Source: Stomoxys calcitrans (taxonomy: Eukaryota > Arthropoda > Insecta > Diptera > Muscidae). Taken from it: 64,000 nucleotides of DNA. The number at the start of each line of letters is the position of its first letter. Position 1 is the stretch's first letter. Where the stretch lies: NCBI RefSeq assembly GCF_963082655.1, contig NC_081553.1:151645990-151709989 (forward strand), in the 5' to 3' direction. A program made the position numbers and the translations under genes. A model generated the notes under the pieces. It saw only the letters and a list, made by a program, of their open reading frames with translations, was not told the DNA's origin and did not search any database. Shown in pieces: positions 37,654-47,707 of this stretch.

Positions 37654-38265
37654 AAGCCAATAATAATATCTACAATTCCGTACAGGTTTTGTATACCTAG
37701 CACTCACAGTTTCCGAGATATAGATAATTTTATGTTGGTTCATTCTGGAAGTGACTTGTGCGGATGGAATATGTAATTTTCGTTTTTCTCGGAAACGACT
37801 TAACCGATTTGCAATTAGATTGATTTGTTTGAAAGCCAATAATAATATCTACAATTCCATACTGGTTATGTCTACCTAGCACTTACCGTTTCCGAGTTAT
37901 ATGGTTATGTCTACCTAGCACTTACCGTTTCCGAGATATAGATTAATTTTATGTTGGTTCATTCTGGAAGTGACTTTTGCGGATGGATGAAATATAGAAT
38001 AATTTTATGTTGGTTCATTCTGGAAGTGACTTGTGCGGATGGAATATGTAATTTTCGTTTTTCTCGGAAACGACTTAAGCGATTTGCAATCAGATTGATT
38101 CATTTGAAAGCCAATAACAATATCTACAATTCCGTACTGGTTTTGTCTACCTAGCACTCACAGTTTCCGAGATATAGATTATTTTTATGTTGGTTCATTC
38201 TGGAAGTGACTTGTGCGGATGGAATATGTAATTTTCGTTTTTCTCGGAAACGACATAAGCGATTT

Positions 38266-38682
38266 GCAATCGGATTGATTCATTTGAAAGCCAATAATAA
38301 TATCTACAATTCCGTACAGGTTTTGTATACCTAGCACTCACAGTTTCCGAGATATAGATAATTTTATGTTGGTTCATTCTGGAAGTGACTTGTGCGGATG
38401 AAATATGTAATTTTCGTTTTTCTCGGAAACGACTTAACCGATTTTCAATCGGATTGATTCGTTTGAAAGTCAATAATAATATCTACAATTCTATACTGGT
38501 TTTGTCTACCTAGCCTTACCGTTTCCGAGGTATTGATTATTTTTAGGTTGGGTCATTCTGGAAGTGACTTGTGCGGATGGAATATGTAATATTCGTTTTT
38601 CTTGGAAACGACTTAAACGATTTGCAATCGGATTGACTCATTTGAAAGCCAATAATAAGATCTACAATTCGATTATGGTTAT
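38266..38682 (+). repeat. Left arm of inverted duplication
   Basis: This 417-bp stretch carries a rare combination: ccgtacaggttttgtatacc, gatagataatttt, accgattttc, cgaggtattgatt, taatattcg, cttggaaacg, aataagatc and cgattatgg. The same combination in reverse complement is found at 39565-39981, and its inner 311 bp (38372-38682) again at 39982-40292. Pairing by unit boundary gives 38646 with 39600 and 40018, 38467 with 39780 and 40197, and 38288 with 39959. Confidence 0.85.
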
Positions 38683-38690
38683 AAAATTAT
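38676..38690. other. Satellite orientation switch (inversion breakpoint)
   Basis: The forward unit that starts at 38646 reads cgattatggttat up to 38682. The next bases, aaaattattct, belong to the reverse-complement form of unit positions around 80-70. The bases at (38681-38682) fit both sides, so there is at most about 2 bp of microhomology. All landmark words are forward to the left and reverse to the right. No foreign DNA lies at the join. It may be a real inversion or an assembly error. Confidence 0.93.
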
Positions 38691-39564
38691 TCTAAATCTC
38701 GGAAACGGTAAGTGCTAGGTAGACATAACCATAATGCAATTGTAGATATTATTATTGGCTTTCAAATGAATCAATCAGATTGCAAATCGCTTAAGTCGTT
38801 TCCGAGAAAAACGAAAATTACATATTCCATCCGCACAAGTCACTTCCAGAATGAACCAACCTGAAAATATTCTATATTTCATCCATCCGCACAAGTCACT
38901 TCCAGAATGAACCAACATAAAATTATTCTAAATCTCGGAAACGGTAAGTGCTAGGTAGACATAACCATAATGGAATTGTAGATATTATTATTGGCTTTCA
39001 AATGAATCAATCCGATTGCAAATCGCTTAAGTCGTTTCCGAGAAAAACGAAAATTACATATTCCATCTGCACAAGTCACTTCCAGAATGACCCAACCTGA
39101 AAATATTCTATATCTCGGAAACGATAAGAGCTAGGTAAACAAAACCAGTATAGAATTGTAGATATTATTATTGGCTTTCAAACGAATCAATCCGATTGAA
39201 AATCGGTTAAGTCGTTTCCGAGAAAAACGAAAATTACATATTCCATCCGCACAAGTCACTTCCAGAATGAACCAACATACAATTATTCTATATTTCATCC
39301 ATCCGCAAAAGTCACTTCCAGAATGAACCAACATAAAATTATTCTATATCTCGGAAACGGTAAGTGCTAGGTAGACATAACCTTCCACCAGTATAGAATT
39401 GTAGATATTATTAGTGGCTTTCAAACGAATCAATCCGATTGCAAATCGCTTAAGTCGTTTCCGAGAAAAACGAAAATTACATATTCCATCCGCACAAGTC
39501 ACTTCCCGAATGAACCAACATAAAATTATACTATATCTCGGAAACAGTAAGTGCTAGGTAGACA

Positions 39565-39981
39565 TAACCATAATCGAATTGTAGATCTTATTATTGGCTT
39601 TCAAATGAGTCAATCCGATTGCAAATCGTTTAAGTCGTTTCCAAGAAAAACGAATATTACATATTCCAACCGCACAAGTCACTTCCAGAATGACCCAACC
39701 TAAAAATAATCAATACCTCGGAAACGGTAAGAGCTAGGTAGACAAAACCAGTATAGAATTGTAGATATTATTATTGGCTTTCAAACGAATCAATCCGATT
39801 GAAAATCGGTTAAGTCGTTTCCGAGAAAAACGAAAATTACATATTTCATCCGCACAAGTCACTTCCAGAATGAACCAACATAAAATTATCTATATCTCGG
39901 AAACTGTGAGTGCTAGGTATACAAAACCTGTACGGAATTGTAGATATTATTATTGGCTTTCAAATGAATCAATCCGATTGC
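39565..39981 (-). repeat. Right arm 1 of inverted duplication
   Basis: Reverse-complement copy of 38266-38682, sharing cctgtacgg, ggtatacaaaacc, ttatctatatctcgg, gaaaatcggttaag and gtagatctt. It ends at 39981 where ccgattg abuts cataaccataatcg, the start of arm 2. The unit between the boundaries at 39959 and 40018 is therefore only 59 bp. Confidence 0.83.
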
Positions 39982-40292
39982 ATAACCATAATCGAATTGT
40001 AGATCTTATTATTGGCTTTCAAATGAGTCAATCCGATTGCAAATCGTTTAAGTCGTTTCCAAGAAAAACGAATATTACATATTCCATCCGCACAAGTCAC
40101 TTCCAGAATGACCCAACCTAAAAATAATCAATACCTCGGAAACGGTAAGGCTAGGTAGATAAAACCAGTATAGAATTGTAGATATTATTATTGGCTTTCA
40201 AACGAATCAATCCGATTGAAAATCGGTTAAGTCGTTTCCGAGAAAAACGAAAATTACATATTTCATCCGCACAAGTCACTTCCAGAATGAAC
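39982..40292 (-). repeat. Right arm 2 of inverted duplication
   Basis: A further reverse-complement copy of 38372-38682. It includes the single-base deletion seen as tagccttacc on the left and ggtaaggcta on the right, which arm 1 lacks. It starts at the same unit position (36/37) where the left arm meets the orientation switch, and stops at gaatgaac near 40292, where a 229-bp unit with an internal duplication begins. Confidence 0.83.
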
Positions 40293-42400
40293 AAAATCGA
40301 AAATTATATATTCCATCCGCACAAGTCACTTCCAGAATGACCCAACCTAAAAATAATCTATATCTCGGAAACGGTAAGAGCTAGATTGACAAACCAGTAT
40401 TGAATTGTAGATATTATTATTGGCTTTCAAATGAATCAATCCGATTGCAAATCGCTTAAGTCGTTCCCGAGAAAATCGAAAATTACATATTCCATCTGCA
40501 CAAGTCACTTCCAGAATGACCAAACCTAAAAATAATCAATATCTCGGAAACGGTAAGAGCTAGGTAGACAAAACCAGTATGGAATTGTAGATATTATTAT
40601 TGGCTTTCAAATGAATCAATCCGATTGCAAATCGCTTAAGTCGTTTCCGAGAAAAACGAAAATTACATATTCCATCCGCACAAGTAACTTCCAGAATGAG
40701 CCAACATACAATTATTCTATATCTTGGAAACTGTGAGTGCTAGGTAGACAAAACCAGTATGGAATTGTAGATATTATTATTGGCTTTCAAATGAATCAAT
40801 CCGATTGCAAATCGCTTAAGTCGTTTCCGAGAAAAACGAAAATTACATATTGCATCCGCACAAGTCACTTCCAGAATGAACCAACATAAAATTATTCTAT
40901 ATCTCGGAAACTGTGAGTACTAGGTAGACAAAACCAGTATGGAATTGTAGATATTATTATTGGCTTTCAAATGAATCAATCCGATTGCAAATCGCTTAAG
41001 TCGTTTCCGAGAAAAACGAAAATTACATATTGCATCCGCACAAGTCACTTCCAGAATGAACGAACATAAAATTATTCTATATCTCGGAAACTGTTGTAGA
41101 TATTATTATTGGCTTTCAAATGAATCAATCCGATTGCAAATCGCTTAAGTCGTTTCCGAGAAAAACGAAAATTACATATTCCATCCGCACAAGTCACTTC
41201 CAGAATGAACCAACATAAAATTAGTCTATATCTCGGAAACTGTGAGTGCTAGGTAGACAAAACCAGTATGAAATTGTAGATATTATTATTGGCTTTCAAA
41301 TGAATCAATCCGATTGCAAATCGCTTAAGTCGTTTCCGAGAAAATCGAAAATTATATATTCCATATGCACAAGTCACTTCCAGAATGACCAAACCTAAAA
41401 ATAATCAATATCTCGGAAACGGTAAGTGCTAGGTAGACAAAACCAGTATGGAATTGTAGATATTATTATTGGCTTTCAAATGAATCAATCCGATTGCAAA
41501 TCGCTTAAGTCGTTTCCGAGAAAAACGAAAATTACATATTCCATCCGCACAAGTCACTTCCAGAATGACCCAACCTAAAAATAATCTATATCTCGGAAAC
41601 GGTAAGAGCTAGATTGACAAAACCAGTATTGAATTGTAGATATTATTATTGGCTTTCAAATGAATCAATCCGATTGCAAATCGCTTAAGTCGTTCCCGAG
41701 AAAATCGAAAATTACATATTCCATCTGCACAAGTCACTTCCAGAATGACCAAACCTAAAAATAATCAATATCTGAAACGGTAAGTGCAAGGTAGACAAAA
41801 CCAGTATGGAATTGTACATATTATTATTGGCTTTCAAACAAATCAATCCAATTGCAAATCGGTTAAGTTGTTTCCGAGAAAAACGAAAATTACATATTCC
41901 ATCCGCACAAGTCACTTCCAGAATGAACCAACATAAAATTATTCTATATCTCGGAAACTGTGAGTGCTAGGTAGACAAAACCAGTATGGAATTGTAGATA
42001 TTATTATTGGCTTTCAAATGAATCAATCCGATTGCAAATCGCTTAAGTCGTTTCCGAGAAAAACGAAAATTACATATAAAATTACATCGCTTCCAGAATG
42101 ACCCAACATAAAATAATCTATAACTCGGAAACGGTAAGTGCTAGGTAGACATAACCAGTATGGAATTGTAGATATTATTATTGGCTTTCAAACAAATCAA
42201 TCCAATTGCAAATCGGTTAAGTCGTTTCCGAGAAAAACGAAAATTACATATTCCATCCGCACAAGTCACTTCCAGAATGAACCAACATAAAATTATTCTA
42301 TATCTTGGAAACTGTGAGTGCTAGGTAGACAAAACCAGTATGGAATTGTAGATATTATTATTGGCTTTCAAATGAATCAATCCGATTGCAAATCGCTTAA
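40293..42400 (-). repeat. Right higher-order block D, copy 1
   Basis: Unit boundaries 40426, 40606, 40786, 40966, 41115 (149-bp unit), 41295, 41475, 41655, 41833, 42013 and 42187 (174-bp unit). The same series follows from 44112 to 45875 (offset 3686-3688) and from 49805 to 51568 (offset a further 5693). Markers are the ttgacaaaccagtattg unit, the tatatattccatatgc unit and the 174-bp unit containing catataaaattacatcgc. Confidence 0.87.
40967..41115 (-). repeat. 149-bp deletion monomer (type 149)
   Basis: A 31-bp deletion joins ctcggaaactgt to tgtagatatt. The same join is seen in eight units, ending at 41115, 42696, 44801, 48748, 50494, 58171, 61194 and 62423, and in none on the left side of the switch. 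It removes the gtgctaggtagac segment but keeps both inverted-repeat arms. Confidence 0.92.
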
Positions 42401-45400
42401 GTCGTTTCCGAGTAAAACGAAAATTACATATTCCATCCGCACAAGTAACTTCCAGAATGAGCCAACATACAATTATTCTATATCTTGGAAACTGTGAGTG
42501 CTAGGTAGACAAAACCAGTATGGAATTGTAGATATTATTATTGGCTTTCAAATGAATCAATCCGATTGCAAATCGCTTAAGTCGTTTCCGAGAAAAACGA
42601 AAATTACATATTGCATCCGCACAAGTCACTTCCAGAATGAACCAACATACAATTATTCTATATCTCGGAAACTGTTGTAGATATTATTATTGGCTTTCAA
42701 ATGAATCAATCCGATAGCAAATCGCTTAAGTCGTTTCCGAGAAAAACGAAAATTACATATTCCATCCGCACAAGTCACTTCCAGAATGAACCAACATAAA
42801 ATTAGTCTATATCTCGCAAACTGTGAGGGCTAGGTAGACAAAACCAGTATGAAATTGTAGATATTATTATTGGCTTTCAAATGAATCAATCCGATTGCAA
42901 ATCGCTTAAGTCGTTTCCGAGAAAAACGAAAATTACATATTCCATCCGCACAAGTCACTTCCAGAATGACCCAACATAAAATAATCTATAACTCGGAAAC
43001 GGTAAGTGCTAGGTAGACATAACCAGTATGGAATTGTACATATTATTATTGGCTTTCAAACAAATCAATCCAATTGCAAATCGGTTAAGTCGTTTCCGAG
43101 AAAAACGAAAATTACATATTCCATCCGCACAAGTCACTTCCAGAATGAACCAACATACAATTATTCTATATCTTGGAAACTGTGAGTGCTAGGTTGACAA
43201 AACCAGTATGGAATTGTAGATATTATCATTGGCTTTCAAATGAATCAATCCGATTGCAAATCGCTTAAGTCGTTTCCGAGAAAAACGAAAATTACATATT
43301 CCATCCGCACAAGTCACTTCCAGAATGACCCAACATAAAATAATCTATAACTCGGAAACGGTAAGTGCTAGGTAGACATAACCAGTATGGAATTGTACAT
43401 ATTATTATTGGCTTTCAAACAAATCAATCCAATTGCAAATCGGTTAAGTCGTTTCCGAGAAAAACGAAAATTACATATTCCATCCGCACAAGTCACTTCC
43501 AGAATGAACCAACATAAAATTATTCTATATCTCGGAAACTGTGAGTGCTAGGTAGACAAAACCAGTATGGAATTGTAGATATTATTATTGGCTTTCAAAT
43601 GAATCAATCCGATTGCAAATCGCTTAAGTCGTTTACGAGAAAATCGAAAATTACATATTCCATCCGCACAAGAATGACCAAACCTAAAAATAATCAATAT
43701 CTCGGAAACGGTAAGTGCAAGGTAGACAAAACCAGTATGGAATTGTAGATATTATTATTGGCTTTCAAATGAATCAATCCGATTGCAAATCGCTTAAGTC
43801 GTTTCCGAGGAAAACGAAAATTACATATTCCATCCGCACAAGTAACTTCCAGAATGAACCAACATACAATTATTCTATATCTTGGAAACTGTGAGTGCTA
43901 GGTAGACAAAACCAGTATGGAATTGTAGATATTATTATTGAATCAATCCGATTGCAAATCGCTTAAGTCGTTTCCGAGAAAATCGAACATTATATATTCC
44001 ATCCGCACAAGTCACTTCCAGAATGACCCAACCTAAAAATAATCTATATCTCGGAAACGGTAAGAGCTAGATTGACAAACCAGTATTGAATTGTAGATAT
44101 TATTATTGGCTTTCAAATGAATCAATCCGATTGCAAATCGCTTAAGTCGTTCCCGAGAAAATCGAAAATTACATATTCCATCTGCACAAGTCACTTCCAG
44201 AATGACCAAACCTAAAAATAATCAATATCTCGGAAACGGTAAGAGCTAGGTAGACAAAACCAGTATGGAATTGTGGATATTATTATTGGCTTTCAAATGA
44301 ATCAATCCGATTGCAAATCGCTTAAGTCGTTTCCGAGAAAAACGAAAATTACATATTCCATCCGCACAAGTAACTTCCAGAATGAGCCAACATACAATTA
44401 TTCTATATCTTGGAAACTGTGAGTGCTAGGTAGACAAAACCAGTATGGAATTGTAGATATTATTATTGGCTTTCAAATGAATCAATCCGATTGCAAATCG
44501 CTTAAGTCGTTTCCGAGAAAAACGAAAATTACATATTGCATCCGCACAAGTCACTTCCAGAATGAACCAACATAAAATTATTCTATATCTCGGAAACTGT
44601 GAGTACTAGGTAGACAAAACCAGTATGGAATTGTAGATATTATTATTGGCTTTCAAATGAATCAATCCGATTGCAAATCGCTTAAGTCGTTTCCGAGAAA
44701 AACGAAAATTACATATTGCATCCGCACAAGTCACTTCCAGAATGAACGAACATAAAATTATTCTATATCTCGGAAACTGTTGTAGATATTATTATTGGCT
44801 TTCAAATGAATCAATCCGATTGCAAATCGCTTAAGTCGTTTCCGAGAAAAACGAAAATTACATATTCCATCCGCACAAGTCACTTCCAGAATGAACCAAC
44901 ATAAAATTAGTCTATATCTCGGAAACTGTGAGTGCTAGGTAGACAAAACCAGTATGAAATTGTAGATATTATTATTGGCTTTCAAATGAATCAATCCGAT
45001 TGCAAATCGCTTAAGTCGTTTCCGAGAAAATCGAAAATTATATATTCCATATGCACAAGTCACTTCCAGAATGACCAAACCTAAAAATAATCAATATCTC
45101 GGAAACGGTAAGTGCTAGGTAGACAAAACCAGTATGGAATTGTAGATATTATTATTGGCTTTCAAATGAATCAATCCGATTGCAAATCGCTTAAGTCGTT
45201 CCCGAGAAAAACGAAAATTACATATTCCATCCGCACAAGTCACTTCCAGAATGACCCAACCTAAAAATAATCTATATCTCGGAAACGGTAAGAGCTAGAT
45301 TGACAAAACCAGTATTGAATTGTAGATATTATTATTGGCTTTCAAATGAATCAATCCGATTGCAAATCGCTTAAGTCGTTCCCGAGAAAATCGAAAATTA

Positions 45401-47568
45401 CATATTCCATCTGCACAAGTCACTTCCAGAATGACCAAACCTAAAAATAATCAATATCTCGGAAACGGTAAGTGCAAGGTAGACAAAACCAGTATGGAAT
45501 TGTACATATTATTATTGGCTTTCAAACAAATCAATCCAATTGCAAATCGGTTAAGTTGTTTCCGAGAAAAACGAAAATTACATATTCCATCCGCACAAGT
45601 CACTTCCAGAATGAACCAACATAAAATTATTCTATATCTCGGAAACTGTGAGTGCTAGGTAGACAAAACCAGTATGGAATTGTAGATATTATTATTGGCT
45701 TTCAAATGAATCAATCCGATTGCAAATCGCTTAAGTCGTTTCCGAGAAAAACGAAAATTACATATAAAATTACATCGCTTCCAGAATGACCCAACATAAA
45801 ATAATCTATAACTCGGAAACGGTAAGTGCTAGGTAGACATAACCAGTATGGAATTGTAGATATTATTATTGGCTTTCAAACAAATCAATCCAATTGCAAA
45901 TCGGTTAAGTCGTTTCCGAGAAAAACGAAAATTACATATTCCATCCGCACAAGTCACTTCCAGAATGAACCAACATAAAATTATACTATATCTCGGAAAC
46001 TGTGAGTGCTAGGTAGAAAAAACCAGTATGGAATTGTAGATATTATTATTGGCTTTCAAATGAATCAATCCGATTGCAAATCGCTTAAGTCGTTTCCGAG
46101 AAAAACGAAAATTACATATTCCATCCGCACAAGTCACTTCCAGAATGACCCAACATAAAATAATCTATAACTCGGAAACGGTAAGTGCTAGGTAGACATA
46201 ACCAGTATGGAATTGTACATATTATTATTGGCTTTCAAACAAATCAATCCAATTGCAAATCGGTTAAGTTGTTTCCGAGAAAAACGAAAATTACATATTC
46301 CATCCGCACAAGTCACTTCCAGAATGAACCAACATAAAATTATTCTATATCTCGGAAACTGTGAGTGCTAGGTAGACAAAACCAGTATGGAATTGTATAT
46401 ATTATTATTGGCTTTCAAATGAATCAATCCGATTGCAAATCGCTTAAGTCGTTTACGAGAAAATCGAAAATTACATATTCCATCCGCACAAGTCACTTCC
46501 AGAATGAACCAACATACAATTATTCTATATCTTGGAAACTGTGAGTGCTAGGTAGACAAAACCAGTATGGAATTGTAGAAATTATTATTGGCTTTCAAAT
46601 GAATCAATCCGATTGCAAATCGCTTAAGTTGTTTCCGAGAAAATCGAAAATTATATATTCCATATGCACAAGTCACTTCCAGAATGACCCAACCTAAAAA
46701 TAATCTATATCTCGGAAACGGTAAGAGCTAGATTGACAAAACCAGTATTGAATTGTAGATATTATTATTGGCTTTCAAATGAATCAATCCGATTGCAAAT
46801 CGCTTAAGTCGTTTCCGAGAAAAACGAAAATTACATATTCCATCCGCACAAGTCACTTCCAGAATGACCCAACATAAAATAATCTATAACTCGGAAACGG
46901 TAAGTGCTAGGTAGACATAACCAGTATGGAATTGTAGATATTATTATTGGCTTTCAAACAAATCAATCCAATTGCAAATCGGTTAAGTCGTTTCCGAGAA
47001 AAACGAAAATTACATATTCCATCCGCACAAGTCACTTCCAGAATGAACCAACATAAAATTATTCTATATCTCGGAAACTGTGAGTGCTAGGTAGACAAAA
47101 CCAGTATGGAATTGTAGATAGTATTATTGGCTTTCAAATGAATCAATCCGATTGCAAATCGCTTAAGTCGTTTACGAGAAAATCGAAAATTACATATTCC
47201 ATCCGCATAAGTCACTTCCAGAATGAACCAACATACAATTATTCTATATCTTGGAAACTGTAAGTGCTAGGTAGACAAAACCAGTATGGAATTGTAGATA
47301 TTATTATTGGCTTTCAAATGAATCAATCCGATTGCAAATCGCTTAAGTCGTTTCCGAGAAAATCGAAAATTACATATTCCAAAAAATTATACTATATCTC
47401 GGAAACGGTAAGAGCTAGATTGACAAAACCAGTATGGAATTGTAGATATTATTATTGGCTTTCAAATGAATCAATCCGATTGCAAATCGCTTAAGTCGTT
47501 TCCGAGAAAATCGAAAATTACATATTCCATCCACACAAGTCACTTCCAGAATGACCCAACCTAAAAAT
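41516..47568 (-). repeat. 6.05-kb tandem duplication, copy 1
   Basis: Starts at about cgagaaaaacgaaaattac in the unit before the boundary at 41655, and ends at cccaacctaaaaat. Copy 2 follows directly. Unit order and private variants agree: the two-base deletion tatctgaaacgg (41,770 and 47,823), the tattatcattgg unit (43235 and 48928), the 170-bp unit, the fused attattgaatcaatcc unit and the 174-bp unit. Copy 1 has two extra units (359 bp, boundaries 42876 and 43055) that copy 2 lacks. Confidence 0.92.
43595..44112 (-). repeat. Deleted monomers: 170-bp unit and fused pair
   Basis: In the first unit gcacaag joins aatgacc, a loss of ten bases. In the next pair attattattg joins aatcaatccg, a loss of eleven bases across the unit boundary, with one further base lost in gacaaacc. 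The same series is present at 49288-49805. It marks the middle of the 6-kb block. Confidence 0.85.
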
Positions 47569-47707
47569 CGAGAAAAACGAAAATTACATATTCCATCCGC
47601 ACAAGTCACTTCCAGAATGACCCAACCTAAAAATAATCTATATCTCGGAAACGGTAAGAGCTAGATTGACAAAACCAGTATTGAATTGTAGATATTATTA
47701 TTGGCTT
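47314..47707 (-). repeat. 148-bp and 246-bp units at the 6-kb block junction
   Basis: The 148-bp unit carries the private 32-bp deletion. The 246-bp unit that follows contains the join between the block copies: cccaacctaaaaat is followed by cgagaaaaacgaaaattac, so 66 bp of unit text appear twice. Left of the join the text corresponds to about 53,293 in copy 2, and right of it to about 41,516 in copy 1. Confidence 0.88.

Larger units (their letters stand above)
31071..38265 (+). repeat. Heterogeneous satellite segment left of the inversion
   Basis: Regular units from 31160 to 32780, then many irregular ones. No ordered multi-unit series repeats for more than a few units. Unit variants seen here but rare elsewhere in the left half include tttccaagatata with aattgtatg (35,4-37,1 kb), caatctgattg (31,680; 32,400; 33,99x), and the gaggtattgatt/taatattcg/aataagatc pair (32,060-32,360). 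Several of these variants are the common forms in the right half. I see no gene or non-satellite DNA. Confidence 0.85.
1..38682 (+). repeat. 180-bp satellite array, forward orientation
   Basis: Continuous tandem array of about 222 units, each beginning with aagccaataa in the phase used here. Successive starts are 1, 181, 361, 541, 721, 901 and so on, and most are exactly 180 bp apart. Many others are 178 or 179 bp because of one- or two-base deletions, and a minority are rearranged (78, 90, 95, 112, 163, 167, 171, 172, 222, 236, 275 and 286 bp). The landmark words ccgagatata, tcattctggaagtgac and tgcggatgg recur in almost every unit. There is no unique sequence between units, so stretches without genes here contain only satellite. 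Family and species are not recognised; a (peri)centromeric or heterochromatic location is inferred from the structure. Confidence 0.97.

Noticed and set aside
38600..38760. Transposon or retroelement insertion as the cause of the orientation switch
   Set aside because: There are no terminal repeats, target-site duplication or non-satellite bases at the join; satellite text runs directly into reversed satellite text.
39774..40121. 115-codon + strand ORF near the inversion
   Set aside because: It crosses the 59-bp truncated unit and the joint between the two inverted arms; its sequence is entirely satellite.
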